Source of the DNA: Teredinibacter waterburyi
GTDB lineage: Bacteria > Pseudomonadota > Gammaproteobacteria > Pseudomonadales > Cellvibrionaceae
Reading direction: 5' to 3'
Length of the DNA stretch: 64,000 bases
Assembly: GCF_001922985.1 (NCBI RefSeq)
Contig: NZ_MRUH01000168.1
Coordinates: 1-64,000, forward strand
Each line of letters opens with the position of its first letter. Position 1 is the first letter of the stretch. This document shows, piece by piece, positions 50,912 through 60,952 of this stretch. A program made the translations under genes and the position numbers. A model generated the notes under the pieces. That model had not been told where the DNA came from. It was given only the letters and a program-made list of their open reading frames with translations, and made no database searches.

Positions 50912-53271
50912 TGAGCACCATAATAGACCGAACCATTAAATATTTTGCAGAAACAATTATTAATTATCGAAAATATTGCATTTCGGTTTGTATTATTACG
51001 ATGCTGTTAATGCCGATGAGCTTCGGAAATCTATACTTTGCAAATTCTGACGAGATATTCTTTCTACCTGATGATCCGAATATTGAGATATTTAATAACT
51101 TTATAGAGCTATTTGGCGAGCCGGACGTACTTGCGGTCGGTATAGAAGCTTTAGACGGAGATCGTACAGTATTTAATGAAATAACGATCTCTGCGATAAA
51201 TGACATTACCCAGTTTCTAGAAGAGCACCCAAGCATCATAAAGGTTAGGTCTATTACGAACTACCAGACCACCTTCGCAGACGAAGATAGTTTCAAGATC
51301 GAGGATCTGTTTGAAGACCTTAATGAAGGCTTAAGCGCCATCGATCTTGAAGTAGCGCGCGAAAAAATAAAGGGAGAACCCCTAGCGCTTAAACGTATCA
51401 TTACCTCTGATTTAATGCACACTCAAATTTTGGCCAAAGTCGAATATAAGCCAGATGAAAATCAACACAATGTAGACTTGGTTACTGATCTGTTTGATTT
51501 TCTAGAGTCGAGTGGAATTGAGCGTTCTGGATTAAAAGTACATATTTCGGGAGGGCCGCTTATAAGTGAGAGGTTTGAGACAGTTAGCAAAGCTGATATG
51601 AAAATAGTAAATCCGTTGATGACGTTAATGCTAATTGTTGTTTTATTCTTATGTTTTAAATCCATCGCCATTACACTGATAACGTTTTTGGTCGTTGGCT
51701 TGGTTTTTCTCAGTGTAACCACTCTCCAATCTCTATTATCTTGGCCTTTTACACCGGTAAATACGGCGCTAATACCTACCTCTATAATTATCGGGGTTAG
51801 CGGAAGCGTTCACGTCATCATTGCGTTCTTAAGCGAACGAACACAGTGCAAATGCTCCAAGATCGCCGCTAAGAATACAATTGTACGGCTATACAAACCG
51901 ATGTGTTTTGCGTCGTTAACTACATTTATCGGATTCTATGTTCTATCTATTACCGAATTGCTTCCGGTCAGGCAGTTCGCCGTCTTAGCGGCATTTATAC
52001 CTATAATTCTATTTTTCTTCAGTATGACGCTATTGCCATGTCTATTAAGTTTTACAAAAATAACTCAGGAACCAAAATCTTTCAATTTTAGCTCGATAAT
52101 TAGTAAACTAACTCGGCCTCTACCCGCATTTCTATTCAAGCATCGTTTTGGGGTGAGCCTAGTCGGATTGGTTGTTTTAGCTCTAGGTATTTATTCTTCA
52201 ACTTATGTAAGAGTAGATACAAATTATATTAACTATTTCAAAAACGATGACTGGGTAAAAAAGGATTTAATGTACTTCGACCAAAATTTTAAAGGAACAA
52301 TAAATCTAGAGTTTATCGTTGATTCAGGTGGCGCCAATGGAATAAGTAACCCGAGTTTTCTGCGGCGGGTCGAGGCGCTTCAAAGCTATTTGGAAAGCCT
52401 ATCCGAAACTGGCGAAGCCTTATCTGTTATCAATTTCTTAAAACAAACTAACAAAGCTATTAACAGTAACAACGAAAAATACTATGTAATCCCTACCTCT
52501 AGCAACTTGATTTCTCAAATATTTTTACTTTATGAAAATAGCGGGCCAACAGAAGATTTGAGTGATTTAAGAAGTCATGATAACCGCTACATGCGAGTAT
52601 CGATACCGACTGTGAACTTAAACTCTACTGCAACGACTGTACTTCTAAATACAATTGATGCTGCTATTGCGTTAGAGTTCGATGATCTAAGCATACAAGT
52701 AACCGGCCCCAGTGTTCTGTATCACGCGCAAAACTCTTATGTAAATTCGGGAATGGTGAAATCATTTTTACTGGCGCTAGCATTAATTTCCTTATGCTTC
52801 TTCGTTGCTTTTTGGTCAATAAAATATGGGATCATTGCCATGATCCCAAGTGTATTTCCGATTCTAATTACGGCGGGAATTGCGTCAGCCTTCGGGGTTT
52901 CATTGGATTTAGGTTCTATGATAATTGGTGCAATGACAATTGGAATTGCAGTTGACGACTCCATTCATGTGCTATCACGCTACCTCTATTCGAAAAAGGC
53001 TGGATACACTCAGGCGCAATCTATTTCAGCTGCCATTAATGAGTCAGGGAAGGCTGTAATTTTGAGTTCTATAATACTAGTAATGGGTTTTGGCGTTATG
53101 ACGAGTGCTTCATTTGTACCGTACATTAATACTGGCCTATTCTCTTGTATCATCATGTTACTAGCATTAATTGGAGACCTTATATTCTTACCAGCATTCC
53201 TATATGTGGTCGACGGGAAGGGCTCGCTCTTAGACAGATTGTATGCGGCTCATCAGCAAGCAGCAGATTGA
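50911..53271 (+). CDS. RND-superfamily MMPL-type exporter
   Basis: 786 residues with two repeats of a large periplasmic loop and six membrane segments, about twelve in all (for example residues 233-285, 290-305, 345-380, 415-435 and, in the second half, 615-770). It has GVSGSVHVIIAFLSE in the first half and MTIGIAVDDSIHVLSRY in the second, the standard positions of the proton-relay region in the HAE3/MMPL-type exporters of lipids and hopanoids. It starts at GTG sharing one base with the GMC stop. It probably exports the lipid-like product. The 3' end overlaps by 19 bases with the oppositely read BASS gene. Confidence 0.88.
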   Translation: MSTIIDRTIKYFAETIINYRKYCISVCIITMLLMPMSFGNLYFANSDEIFFLPDDPNIEIFNNFIELFGEPDVLAVGIEALDGDRTVFNEITISAINDITQFLEEHPSIIKVRSITNYQTTFADEDSFKIEDLFEDLNEGLSAIDLEVAREKIKGEPLALKRIITSDLMHTQILAKVEYKPDENQHNVDLVTDLFDFLESSGIERSGLKVHISGGPLISERFETVSKADMKIVNPLMTLMLIVVLFLCFKSIAITLITFLVVGLVFLSVTTLQSLLSWPFTPVNTALIPTSIIIGVSGSVHVIIAFLSERTQCKCSKIAAKNTIVRLYKPMCFASLTTFIGFYVLSITELLPVRQFAVLAAFIPIILFFFSMTLLPCLLSFTKITQEPKSFNFSSIISKLTRPLPAFLFKHRFGVSLVGLVVLALGIYSSTYVRVDTNYINYFKNDDWVKKDLMYFDQNFKGTINLEFIVDSGGANGISNPSFLRRVEALQSYLESLSETGEALSVINFLKQTNKAINSNNEKYYVIPTSSNLISQIFLLYENSGPTEDLSDLRSHDNRYMRVSIPTVNLNSTATTVLLNTIDAAIALEFDDLSIQVTGPSVLYHAQNSYVNSGMVKSFLLALALISLCFFVAFWSIKYGIIAMIPSVFPILITAGIASAFGVSLDLGSMIIGAMTIGIAVDDSIHVLSRYLYSKKAGYTQAQSISAAINESGKAVILSSIILVMGFGVMTSASFVPYINTGLFSCIIMLLALIGDLIFLPAFLYVVDGKGSLLDRLYAAHQQAAD

Positions 53272-54128
53272 CGCTTAAACAAATAGATAAGCAAAATACT
53301 CAGCGGCAAAGTGATAGGTGTATATAGAGCGGCGGGTACTGCGAGCATAGGGTTGTCAGATAGGTGCAGCGAGATCGTAAAAGCTAAAGCGGCATTTTGA
53401 AAGCTGACGCCAATTATAATTGACCTCGCTTGCTTAATTGGTAGCTCGAAGTTTGAGGATACAAGTTGAGAAATTATCAGTGCAGAAAAGCACAATGTTA
53501 AAACGACAGCAGCGGTGCTAAATAGTGAAGTTAACAGGCTACCCTGTAAATTCATGAGTAAAATTATAATAAGTAAAACTAACAGCCCCATTGATACGGG
53601 CTTAGCGTAAAATTCGAGAACAGTGGCGACTTTTGGCATAAATTTCTTTATGACCATCCCTAGCGACAAGGGTATAAGCATCAGAATTAACACCTGTATA
53701 CTTAATGCAAATGCTTCAGATATATCGATATAAGAGTTAGAGTTTAAAAAATGGCTCATACTAAACTTAACGATTATGGGTAGGCTAATCCCAATTGCGA
53801 AACTACACATAATGGATAACGCTACTGACAAGGCTGTATCGCCGTCACAAACGTATGCAAGTGCGTTTGCTCCCGGGCCTCCTGGGCAGGCAACAAGTAT
53901 CATAATGCCTACTGCTAACATTGGATTGATTGGGATAAAAGTTAGAATCAATAGAGTGATCAACGGTAATATTAGAATTTGTAATGTAAGCCCTAGGCAT
54001 AGTGCCTTTGGTGTTACAAATAGATCCTTGAAGTGCGATAGCCGTACCGACGCCCCCATGTTGACCATGATCAGAGCCAAAATTGTTGGTGCGAGAATTT
54101 TCAAAAACGTGAAGTTTAGTACGTCCAT
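53253..54128 (-). CDS. BASS-family transporter (bile acid:sodium symporter / ArsB-like)
   Basis: 291 residues, about ten hydrophobic segments. The family pattern is seen in NMGASVRLSHFKDLF (residues about 23-37), ILVACPGGPGANALAYVCDGDTALSVAL (split over 77-104) and GVSFQNAALAFTISL (about 238-252). Such proteins move organic anions with sodium. Genes in this family are often found beside biosynthetic operons for 2-keto acids or lipids, but the substrate here is unknown. It runs convergently into the RND exporter gene, overlapping it by 19 bases, so the two messages could form antisense pairs. Confidence 0.82.
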   Translation of the reverse strand: MDVLNFTFLKILAPTILALIMVNMGASVRLSHFKDLFVTPKALCLGLTLQILILPLITLLILTFIPINPMLAVGIMILVACPGGPGANALAYVCDGDTALSVALSIMCSFAIGISLPIIVKFSMSHFLNSNSYIDISEAFALSIQVLILMLIPLSLGMVIKKFMPKVATVLEFYAKPVSMGLLVLLIIILLMNLQGSLLTSLFSTAAVVLTLCFSALIISQLVSSNFELPIKQARSIIIGVSFQNAALAFTISLHLSDNPMLAVPAALYTPITLPLSILLIYLFKRQSAAC

Positions 54129-54934
54129 AAGAATACAGATTTAAAAGAGTTGAGAGGGTGTCGCGACGAAGTTGTGTCGCCGTTAGAATATATTTTACAG
54201 GCGGTGCAATAGTATCGCTGTTTCTGTGATAGTTGTTAGGGGAGTTTTAGGGTTTGGAATCATAGGAAACAGCTCCCGCTTTCAACCCTAAGTGTGTTTT
54301 CTACTCAATATTCGTTTAGCATCAAACTATGCGACCTTTCACACGGCTTTCTGGTCAATACATAATCCTTACGCGGTCATATCCTTACTGCTATCGAATG
54401 GGAAGATAAAAAGAGGCCAGTCAGTAGTTTATTTACTGATAGAAACATCCTTATTTTTCGGAATTGGGATTACAGCTATGTAATATGTTTCCAAACTGAA
54501 AAAATATCCAAAAGTTCACGTTGCTGTTTTCATATGAATAAAACGGGCAGTAGGTTGCTCTATTATGGCCAATAAATACCCAGAAAATCGTTAGAACTCT
54601 ACCACAAAATACAACGTTTCTTCAATTTAAGTAAAACGTTAGCGTTTATTCTATACCTACATGATTCCTCCATATTGCAACCTCTAGCCTCGTACAAAGC
54701 GAAAATATGAATTTCTAAGGTATTCGCCAAAAATATTTAACACTATTTTCCAAAAGTTTATTTTTCTAATCTAGAGATTCATCAAGACCTTCCATTATGA
54801 TACATACAGTTAAATAAAAACTGCACAAATTGGAATCCTCATCGTGTAGTTTCGGTAAATATGCACTGTAATTGTCCGTATTACTGTTAGTGGTATAACG
54901 AACGTTGCTAGCGACTAAAAAGCAGAGAACTACA
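54129..54934. other. Non-coding region upstream of trpE
   Basis: 806 bases without a supported gene. A 63-residue frame (54292-54483) has one Trp only and no ribosome site. I find no run of Trp codons, so no trp leader peptide or attenuator of the enteric kind, and no obvious TrpR operator. The repeat element copy 2 (54684-54725) lies here, and further on GTAAT-N7-ATTAC (about 54871-54887) is an imperfect inverted repeat. Confidence 0.5.
54684..54725 (+). repeat. Intergenic repeat element, copy 2
   Basis: The same CTAGCCTCGTAC and CTAAGGTATTC blocks as at 48650-48695, with a 19-base spacer. It lies 209 bases before the trpE start. See copy 1. Confidence 0.5.
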
Positions 54935-56638
54935 ATGTCTTTATCACAGCTATGTGAGAATCCAGGGAAGGTGGAGACGCTATATCGGCAATTGCCCTAT
55001 ATGGCTGAGCCGCTGCCGCTGTACCGAAAACTTTGTGCCGAGTCTAGCTACAGTATGTTGCTCGAATCGGCCGAAATATCCAGTAAAGCAAACCTTAAAA
55101 GCTTAATGATTGTCGATGCGGCGGTCCGTTTTGAGTGCAATGGCAACAGCGTGAGCTGCACGGCATTGACCAAAAACGGCAGGCCGGTACTTGAGATAAT
55201 TCAGCAGTATTGTCATAACGCCGAGATCGCCAAGTTTGAAAATGGTCTTAAGCTTACCTTCACACCAAGTTACGGTGCTAATCTATCGTCTAATGCCGCA
55301 AACAGTTCTACCGGAGCCGAAGGTCATCAAGATGAAGATAGCCGACTAAAATCTCAAAGTGTATTTGACAGCTTGCGTGCGGTAATCGCACAGTTAGTGC
55401 CGCTACGTAATCATGCCGACGCAATCTTTCTGGGCGGTGTATTTGCCTACGATTTAATCGGCAGTTTCGAAGCCTTACCGGAGGTGCCTGAAGGGAGTAA
55501 CAGCTGTCCGGATTTTGTATTCTATCTCGCTGAGTCACTTGTCGTAATCGATCATCAAAAACAAACAACGGAATTATTGGGTTCGGTGTTGAGTGGGCGT
55601 GATGTGGCGAGTGAATATTTTCGCGTAAGTCAGCGTATGGAACAGCTTACGGCACTGCTCGATAATTGGCAGCCCTATGCGTGGACGCCTGAAAAAGTCG
55701 CGGTGCTACCTCTAGCAGTAGATAAAGACGATGCTAGTTACTGCGCCGATGTGACGCGCTTAAAAGAACATATTCTATCGGGAGATGTCTTTCAGGTTGT
55801 GCCTTCTCGCACCTTTAGTTTACCTTGCACTTGCCCTCACTTAGCCTATAAGTACTTAAAGAAAAGTAACCCCAGCCCCTATATGTTTTTCCAACAAGAC
55901 GCTGAATTTACGATATTCGGTGCATCGCCAGAATCGGCACTGAAATATCACCGCCACGATAACCTGTTAGAGATCTATCCGATTGCCGGTACTCGTCCAC
56001 GTGGCTTTAACCCCGATGGTAGCATTGATCCCGACCTTGATAGCCGTATTGAATTAGAACTGCGTTTAGATGAAAAAGAAAAAGCCGAACACCTAATGCT
56101 GGTCGATCTCGCACGCAACGATCTAGCAAGAGTTTGCACCGCCGGTACGCGCTATGTTAAGCAGCTCATGCAGGTAGATCGTTATTCTCAGGTTATGCAT
56201 TTGGTGTCGAAAGTTGTCGGCGAATTACGTGACGATCTCGATGCGTTACATGCCTACCAAGCGTGTATGAATATGGGTACGTTGGTGGGTGCACCAAAAG
56301 TAAAAGCGGCGGAACTGATTCGAAAGGTCGAGGCAAAACGACGCGGCAGCTATGGTGGCGCCGTTGGCTATTTAAACGGCAAAGGCGATTTCGATACCTG
56401 CATTGTTATTCGCTCTGCATTTGTACGTAAGGGCATTGCCTATGTGCAAGCCGGGGCAGGTGTTGTATACGATTCTGATCCGCAATCTGAAGCGGATGAA
56501 ACCCGCAGTAAAGCTCGCGCAGTAATAAATGCTATTCAGCAGGCCACCGAAGCTGCTGGGAGACTAACTGTCGATAGTAAAAAAATAGAAGGCCTTGCAC
56601 TAACAACGCGTCAAGAAAATGGGGTGGTCTATGAATAA
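54935..56638 (+). CDS. trpE: Anthranilate synthase component I, enteric type
   Basis: 567 residues. TrpE makes anthranilate from chorismate using ammonia from TrpG. The protein resembles E. coli TrpE over its length: the tryptophan-binding segment LLESAEISSKANLKSL (residues about 44-59) keeps the Ser needed for feedback inhibition, CPDFVFYLAE is conserved, and the catalytic core VVPSRTFSLPC, GASPESALKYH, PIAGTRPRG and DLARNDLARVC is complete. About 30 extra residues are inserted near 125-150. ATG 54935 is chosen over TTG 54905 because it has GAGA upstream and matches the enteric N-terminus. The trpG start overlaps its stop by 8 bases. Confidence 0.96.
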   Translation: MSLSQLCENPGKVETLYRQLPYMAEPLPLYRKLCAESSYSMLLESAEISSKANLKSLMIVDAAVRFECNGNSVSCTALTKNGRPVLEIIQQYCHNAEIAKFENGLKLTFTPSYGANLSSNAANSSTGAEGHQDEDSRLKSQSVFDSLRAVIAQLVPLRNHADAIFLGGVFAYDLIGSFEALPEVPEGSNSCPDFVFYLAESLVVIDHQKQTTELLGSVLSGRDVASEYFRVSQRMEQLTALLDNWQPYAWTPEKVAVLPLAVDKDDASYCADVTRLKEHILSGDVFQVVPSRTFSLPCTCPHLAYKYLKKSNPSPYMFFQQDAEFTIFGASPESALKYHRHDNLLEIYPIAGTRPRGFNPDGSIDPDLDSRIELELRLDEKEKAEHLMLVDLARNDLARVCTAGTRYVKQLMQVDRYSQVMHLVSKVVGELRDDLDALHAYQACMNMGTLVGAPKVKAAELIRKVEAKRRGSYGGAVGYLNGKGDFDTCIVIRSAFVRKGIAYVQAGAGVVYDSDPQSEADETRSKARAVINAIQQATEAAGRLTVDSKKIEGLALTTRQENGVVYE

Positions 56639-57251
56639 GCCAGCGCTTTTTCTCCTAGATAACTTCGATTCATTTAGTTATAACTTGGTGGACGAATTTA
56701 GAAAATTTGGCTTCAATCTAACCGTATTTCGAAACAATATCGCAGCCAGTATTATTGTGGAACAAATGGAAAAAGCCGAACAGCAGGGTAACTGCGATAC
56801 ACCGCCAACACTTATTCTTTCACCTGGCCCGGGTTGCCCCGCAGACGCTGGCTGTATGCCGGAACTTTTAAAACAGGTACAGGGCCGCTATCCGGTTTTA
56901 GGTATTTGCCTTGGACATCAAGCCATTATTGAACATTACGGCGGAGTTATCTGCCGAGCACCGGAAGTGTTACACGGCAAGGCGTCGTTAATTCAGCATT
57001 GTGGCGAAGGCGTATTTGCCGATATTGAACAGCCCTTCCCCGTAGCCCGCTATCATTCACTTATGGCATCACAGCTGCCAGAAAGCCTGCAATTATTGGC
57101 GTGGTATAACGATATACCCATGGCCGTGTACCAGCCAGAGCATCGTATGCTTGGCTTTCAGTTTCATCCAGAATCCATACTGACCACCCAAGGAAGCCGG
57201 TTGCTAAAGCAGAGCATTACGTTCCTCTCGACTGCCGCAGAGCTTTGCTAA
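56631..57251 (+). CDS. trpG: Anthranilate synthase component II (glutamine amidotransferase)
   Basis: 206 residues, a single-domain class I glutamine amidotransferase. The oxyanion strand is LSPGPGCPADAGCMPELL (residues about 60-77), the nucleophile Cys is in GICLGHQAIIEHYGG, and the catalytic His and Glu are in GFQFHPESILTTQGSRLL near the C-terminus. RYHSLMASQLPESL is an enteric-type feature. In enterobacteria the TrpG domain is fused to TrpD; here the gene stops after the amidotransferase domain and trpC follows 14 bases later, so the trpD part is missing. ATG 56631 lies inside the trpE end. Confidence 0.95.
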   Translation: MNKPALFLLDNFDSFSYNLVDEFRKFGFNLTVFRNNIAASIIVEQMEKAEQQGNCDTPPTLILSPGPGCPADAGCMPELLKQVQGRYPVLGICLGHQAIIEHYGGVICRAPEVLHGKASLIQHCGEGVFADIEQPFPVARYHSLMASQLPESLQLLAWYNDIPMAVYQPEHRMLGFQFHPESILTTQGSRLLKQSITFLSTAAELC

Positions 57252-57265
57252 ACTGAGCGAAAAAA

Positions 57266-58054
57266 ATGACAAGTTCCATTCTTGATACGATTTGTAGTCA
57301 TCGGCGTGAAGATATCTCTCGTTTAAAAAATCGATTCCCGTTGAGCGAGTTCCACGACTTACTTGAGCCTTCGAATAGAAGCCTTTACCAAGCCCTGGCG
57401 AGGCCCGGCAATAACTTTATTTTAGAATGTAAAAAGGCCTCACCGTCGAAGGGCTTAATTCGGCAGGATTTCAACCTAGAACAAATAGTCAAAACCTACG
57501 CACCGCACGCCGCCGCGATTTCAGTATTAACCGAGCCACGCTATTTCGAGGGAAGTTTCGATCATCTGATGTATGTTCGTGGCCAAGTAAAGCAGCCAGT
57601 GTTAAACAAAGACTTTATCGTCGACCCGTATCAGGTTTTTCTAGCGCGCTATTGTGAAGCGGATGCGATATTGTTGATGTTGTCGGTATTGAACGACAAA
57701 GAGTATGGCGAATGCGTTACTATTGCCGAACAGCTGGGGTTAGATGTACTGACCGAAGTGAGTAATATTGACGAGGTGTTGCGAGCCAATCAACTCGGAG
57801 CCAAAATTGTTGGAATAAATAATAGAAACCTACGCGATTTATCTACAGACCTAGCCACAACAGAGCAACTAGCGCCCTCAATACATAAAGACGCACTTAT
57901 CATTAGTGAATCAGGAATCTATACCCGAGCTGATGTAGAGCGATTGGCCACTAGAGTTAACGGCTTTTTGGTGGGTAGTAGCCTTATGGCAGCAGAGAAC
58001 CTTCATGATGCTGTTAAGAAATTAATAAGGCCCGCGCTGGCGGTCTGCAATTAA
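57266..58054 (+). CDS. trpC: Indole-3-glycerol phosphate synthase
   Basis: 262 residues. TrpC closes the ring of CdRP to indole-3-glycerol phosphate. The catalytic region FILECKKASPSKGLIRQDF (residues about 50-68) carries the essential Glu and Lys residues; NKDFIVDPYQVFLARYCEADAILLML (split 110-135) and VGINNRNL (residues about 176-183) and ISESGIYT are conserved barrel segments. It is the enteric-like single-domain form without the TrpF domain that follows in E. coli. It sits between trpG and trpB in one operon; the gaps are 14 and 37 bases. Confidence 0.95.
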   Translation: MTSSILDTICSHRREDISRLKNRFPLSEFHDLLEPSNRSLYQALARPGNNFILECKKASPSKGLIRQDFNLEQIVKTYAPHAAAISVLTEPRYFEGSFDHLMYVRGQVKQPVLNKDFIVDPYQVFLARYCEADAILLMLSVLNDKEYGECVTIAEQLGLDVLTEVSNIDEVLRANQLGAKIVGINNRNLRDLSTDLATTEQLAPSIHKDALIISESGIYTRADVERLATRVNGFLVGSSLMAAENLHDAVKKLIRPALAVCN

Positions 58055-58091
58055 CTGAAATACACCTAAGCTAGAAACCCGAGATTGATAC

Positions 58092-59282
58092 ATGGACACG
58101 TCTTTACCACCTAAGTTTGGCCAGTTCGGCGGCATGTTTGTACCGGAGCTATTAATACCTGCACTCGATCAACTTGAACAAGCGTTTATCGAAGCTCAGC
58201 AGGATCCGGCATTTATAAAGGAATTTAACGAACTGCTTACCGAATATGCAGGCCGACCAACGCCCTTAACAAAAACCCGAAATATTGTTAGCAACCCGTT
58301 GGTAACGCTGTATTTAAAACGCGAAGACCTACTCCACGGCGGTGCCCATAAGACCAATCAGGTATTGGGGCAGGTATTGCTCGCAAAACGGATGAATAAA
58401 ACCGAAATTATCGCCGAAACCGGCGCAGGTCAGCACGGTACTGCAACCGCACTTGCCTGTGCACTTTTGGGCTTAAAAGCGCGCATCTATATGGGCGCAG
58501 AAGATGTCAAACGTCAAGAGCCAAATGTATTTCGCATGCGCCTTATGGGAGCCGAAGTTATTCCGGTAAATGCTGGCTCTGGAACCTTAAAAGACGCCGT
58601 TAACGAAGCGCTGCGAGATTGGAGTGCGACCTACGAAACCACGCACTACTTACTCGGTACTGCTGCGGGGCCGCACCCTTTCCCAACGATTGTACGAGAA
58701 TTTCACCGCATGATTGGCGAGGAAACACGCGTACAAATTATGAAAAAAGAACAGCGCCTACCGGATGCGATCATCGCCTGTGTTGGTGGTGGGTCGAACG
58801 CGATTGGAATGTTTGCAGACTTTATCGACGAACCGAGCGTTGCTCTGATCGGTGTGGAGCCTGCCGGAAAAGGCATAGAAACCAATCAGCACGGTGCTGC
58901 AATAGGCAAAGGTTCGAAGGGAATTTTACACGGTGCATATAGCTATATCATGCAGGACCGAAATGGACAGATTGAAGAATCCTATTCGATTTCTGCCGGT
59001 TTAGATTACCCCGCTGTTGGCCCTCAGCATGCACATCTACATGATATTGGCCGAGCCAGTTACGTGTCGATAACCGACGCAGAAGCGCTCGATGCGTTTC
59101 AGAAGCTTGCAAGGTTAGAGGGCATTATTCCCGCATTGGAATCGTCGCACGCGCTTGCCCACGCGTTAAAAATGGCCGAGGCCGCTACCAAGGAAACCGT
59201 CTTAGTGGTTAACCTATCCGGTCGTGGCGATAAAGATATTCAGCATGTACAACAGTTTATTGGTAAAGGACTAATGCCATGA
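58092..59282 (+). CDS. trpB: Tryptophan synthase beta subunit
   Basis: 396 residues. TrpB condenses indole and serine using PLP. The PLP Lys is in [14 protein letters not shown] (residues about 82-95), the catalytic [12 protein letters not shown] follows at about 109-120, and [12 protein letters not shown] (about 230-241) binds the phosphate of PLP. Its stop overlaps the trpA start by 4 bases, which is typical of the pair whose products form the alpha2-beta2 complex. Confidence 0.98.
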   Translation: MDTSLPPKFGQFGGMFVPELLIPALDQLEQAFIEAQQDPAFIKEFNELLTEYAGRPTPLTKTRNIVSNPLVTLYLKREDLLHGGAHKTNQVLGQVLLAKRMNKTEIIAETGAGQHGTATALACALLGLKARIYMGAEDVKRQEPNVFRMRLMGAEVIPVNAGSGTLKDAVNEALRDWSATYETTHYLLGTAAGPHPFPTIVREFHRMIGEETRVQIMKKEQRLPDAIIACVGGGSNAIGMFADFIDEPSVALIGVEPAGKGIETNQHGAAIGKGSKGILHGAYSYIMQDRNGQIEESYSISAGLDYPAVGPQHAHLHDIGRASYVSITDAEALDAFQKLARLEGIIPALESSHALAHALKMAEAATKETVLVVNLSGRGDKDIQHVQQFIGKGLMP

Positions 59283-60085
59283 CCCGCTATGGGCTCCTAT
59301 TTGAAAACTTAAAACGTAAACAGGAAGGCGCATTTGTGCCTTTTGTCATGCTGGGCGATCCCGGTATTGAACAAAGCTTTGAAATTATTTGCACTTTAAT
59401 AGACGCCGGTGCTGATGCACTAGAGTTGGGGTTCCCCTTCTCTGATCCGATTGCTGATGGCCCCACTATTCAAAAATCTGCATTGCGCGCGTTAAAACAT
59501 AACACTACGCCGGATCAGTGTTTCGAAATTATTGCCAAAGTTCGCGCGCGCTATAGTGAAATTCCTATCGGCCTTTTGCTGTACAGTAATTTAGTGATGA
59601 AGCGCGGCCTCGCGGAATTCTATCAAGCCGCGCATATGTCCGGTGTAGATTCGGTACTTTTAGCGGACGTACCTTTTCGCGAGAGTGAGCCTTTCCGCGA
59701 GCAGGCAAAGAAAAATAAGATCGACCACATTTTAATTGCTGCACCCAATGCAGATGAAAAGGCGCTGGCTAATATTGCAAGCTCCGCAACCGGTTACATT
59801 TATATGCTAGGTCGAGCGGGTGTAACGGGCGCCGAAAACCAGGCGGATTGCGATCTCAGCAATACATTGGGTGAGCTATTGCAAAAGAAAGCGACACCTT
59901 CGTTGATCGGTTTTGGTATATCGCGGCCAGAACAGATAAAAAACTATTTATTGGCGGGCGCGGCGGGTGTAATCGCTGGGTCAGCAACGGTCAATATAAT
60001 TGAAAAACATGAGACAAACGCCGAAGTAATGCACCGTGAACTTGCTCTGTTTTGCCAAGCGATGAAAGCCGCTACTAAGCTGTAG
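59279..60085 (+). CDS. trpA: Tryptophan synthase alpha subunit
   Basis: 268 residues. TrpA splits indole-3-glycerol phosphate to indole. The catalytic Glu and Asp are in [19 protein letters not shown] (residues about 47-65), [14 protein letters not shown] follows at about 125-138, and [10 protein letters not shown] with GVIAGSATV bind the phosphate. It overlaps trpB by 4 bases and ends the operon. After it there is a weak hairpin (TAGCTAT/ATAGCT with a T run about 10 bases later, 60136-60166) that may act as terminator. Confidence 0.97.
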   Translation: MTRYGLLFENLKRKQEGAFVPFVMLGDPGIEQSFEIICTLIDAGADALELGFPFSDPIADGPTIQKSALRALKHNTTPDQCFEIIAKVRARYSEIPIGLLLYSNLVMKRGLAEFYQAAHMSGVDSVLLADVPFRESEPFREQAKKNKIDHILIAAPNADEKALANIASSATGYIYMLGRAGVTGAENQADCDLSNTLGELLQKKATPSLIGFGISRPEQIKNYLLAGAAGVIAGSATVNIIEKHETNAEVMHRELALFCQAMKAATKL

Positions 60086-60952
60086 TTCAAATAAGTTGAA
60101 AGCAGCCGATAAAAATAATACACAACTTGTGTTGATAGCTATAAAAAATAGCTGAGCTGCGTTTTTAACGTATATCGTAAAAAATCCTTCAACGCCTTAG
60201 GCGGCGCTATGAAGACTCCGTGAAAGGACTCACCCCATTAAGATATCGGCGCAGATGCTACGAGAATCGCCGAGTCCATCTCAAAATCAAACTATATAAC
60301 TAGCTAGCAAAACACCGGTATATAAACATTATTCCTAGAGTAAACATCAACTAAAAACAAAGTGGCGCACAAAAACATTATTGTTCGCTCATTTACAAAA
60401 AACCTTCCTTAAAGTCCCAACCAATGGGAATATTACCTTTAATCGACCGCATGTCTGGTTTAGTATTGCGCTACATTTGGTGCCAATAGATAGAATCTAT
60501 TGGTTTAATACTAAATGCTTAGTCAGCTAATATTTAATAATATTGGTCTTGCTTTTGGAGAAACACGATTTCGCAATCTGTTTAACCTTGAGTTAAAAAT
60601 TAAGCGCAATAACAAGACCCACAGCCGATTGTCGATACCTGAAAAAAATAAAATAACAATAACGTTTTGACATTATTCTTATCTGTGCTGAGTTGCGTAA
60701 CGAAAATGTAATAACCGCTGACTAACGTAGCTTGCTTTAAGTAGGTTATGAGTTTTTTCGAAGAAACAGCAAATAAACTGCTGGTATAGAAAGTGAAAAA
60801 ACACCGCTTATTTAACAGGGTCAGATTTTATACTGAGTACACACGGATTAGTGTATCGGTAGTAGCCTGAACTAGCGGTGCAGATTTGATATTTATACCT
60901 GTATTACCCTTGGTACGACTTTCAAAAAGTATCCATAAAGGAATAGACGATC
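60086..60952. other. Long non-coding region between trpA and the HxlR regulator
   Basis: 867 bases, A+T-rich, with no supported gene on either strand. It contains a nested inverted repeat at 60459-60515, listed separately, and a weak trpA terminator near 60136-60166. The last 100 bases presumably hold the promoter of the HxlR-type gene. An untranslated small RNA is possible but not shown. Confidence 0.5.
60459..60515. repeat. Nested inverted repeat in intergenic DNA
   Basis: Outer arms TTTAGTATT (60459-60467) and AATACTAAA (60507-60515) enclose inner arms CCAATAGAT (60483-60491) and ATCTATTGG (60495-60503), the inner loop being only AGA. Both arm pairs are perfect. As RNA it would fold into a stem with an asymmetric internal loop; as DNA it could be two stacked operators or a small mobile-repeat remnant. 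Confidence 0.5.

Noticed and set aside
54292-54483. Possible trp leader peptide upstream of trpE
   Set aside because: The frame has one Trp codon, no ribosome site and no antiterminator/terminator pair.
54905-54934. TTG start for trpE
   Set aside because: ATG 54935 has a GAGA ribosome site and matches the enteric N-terminus better.
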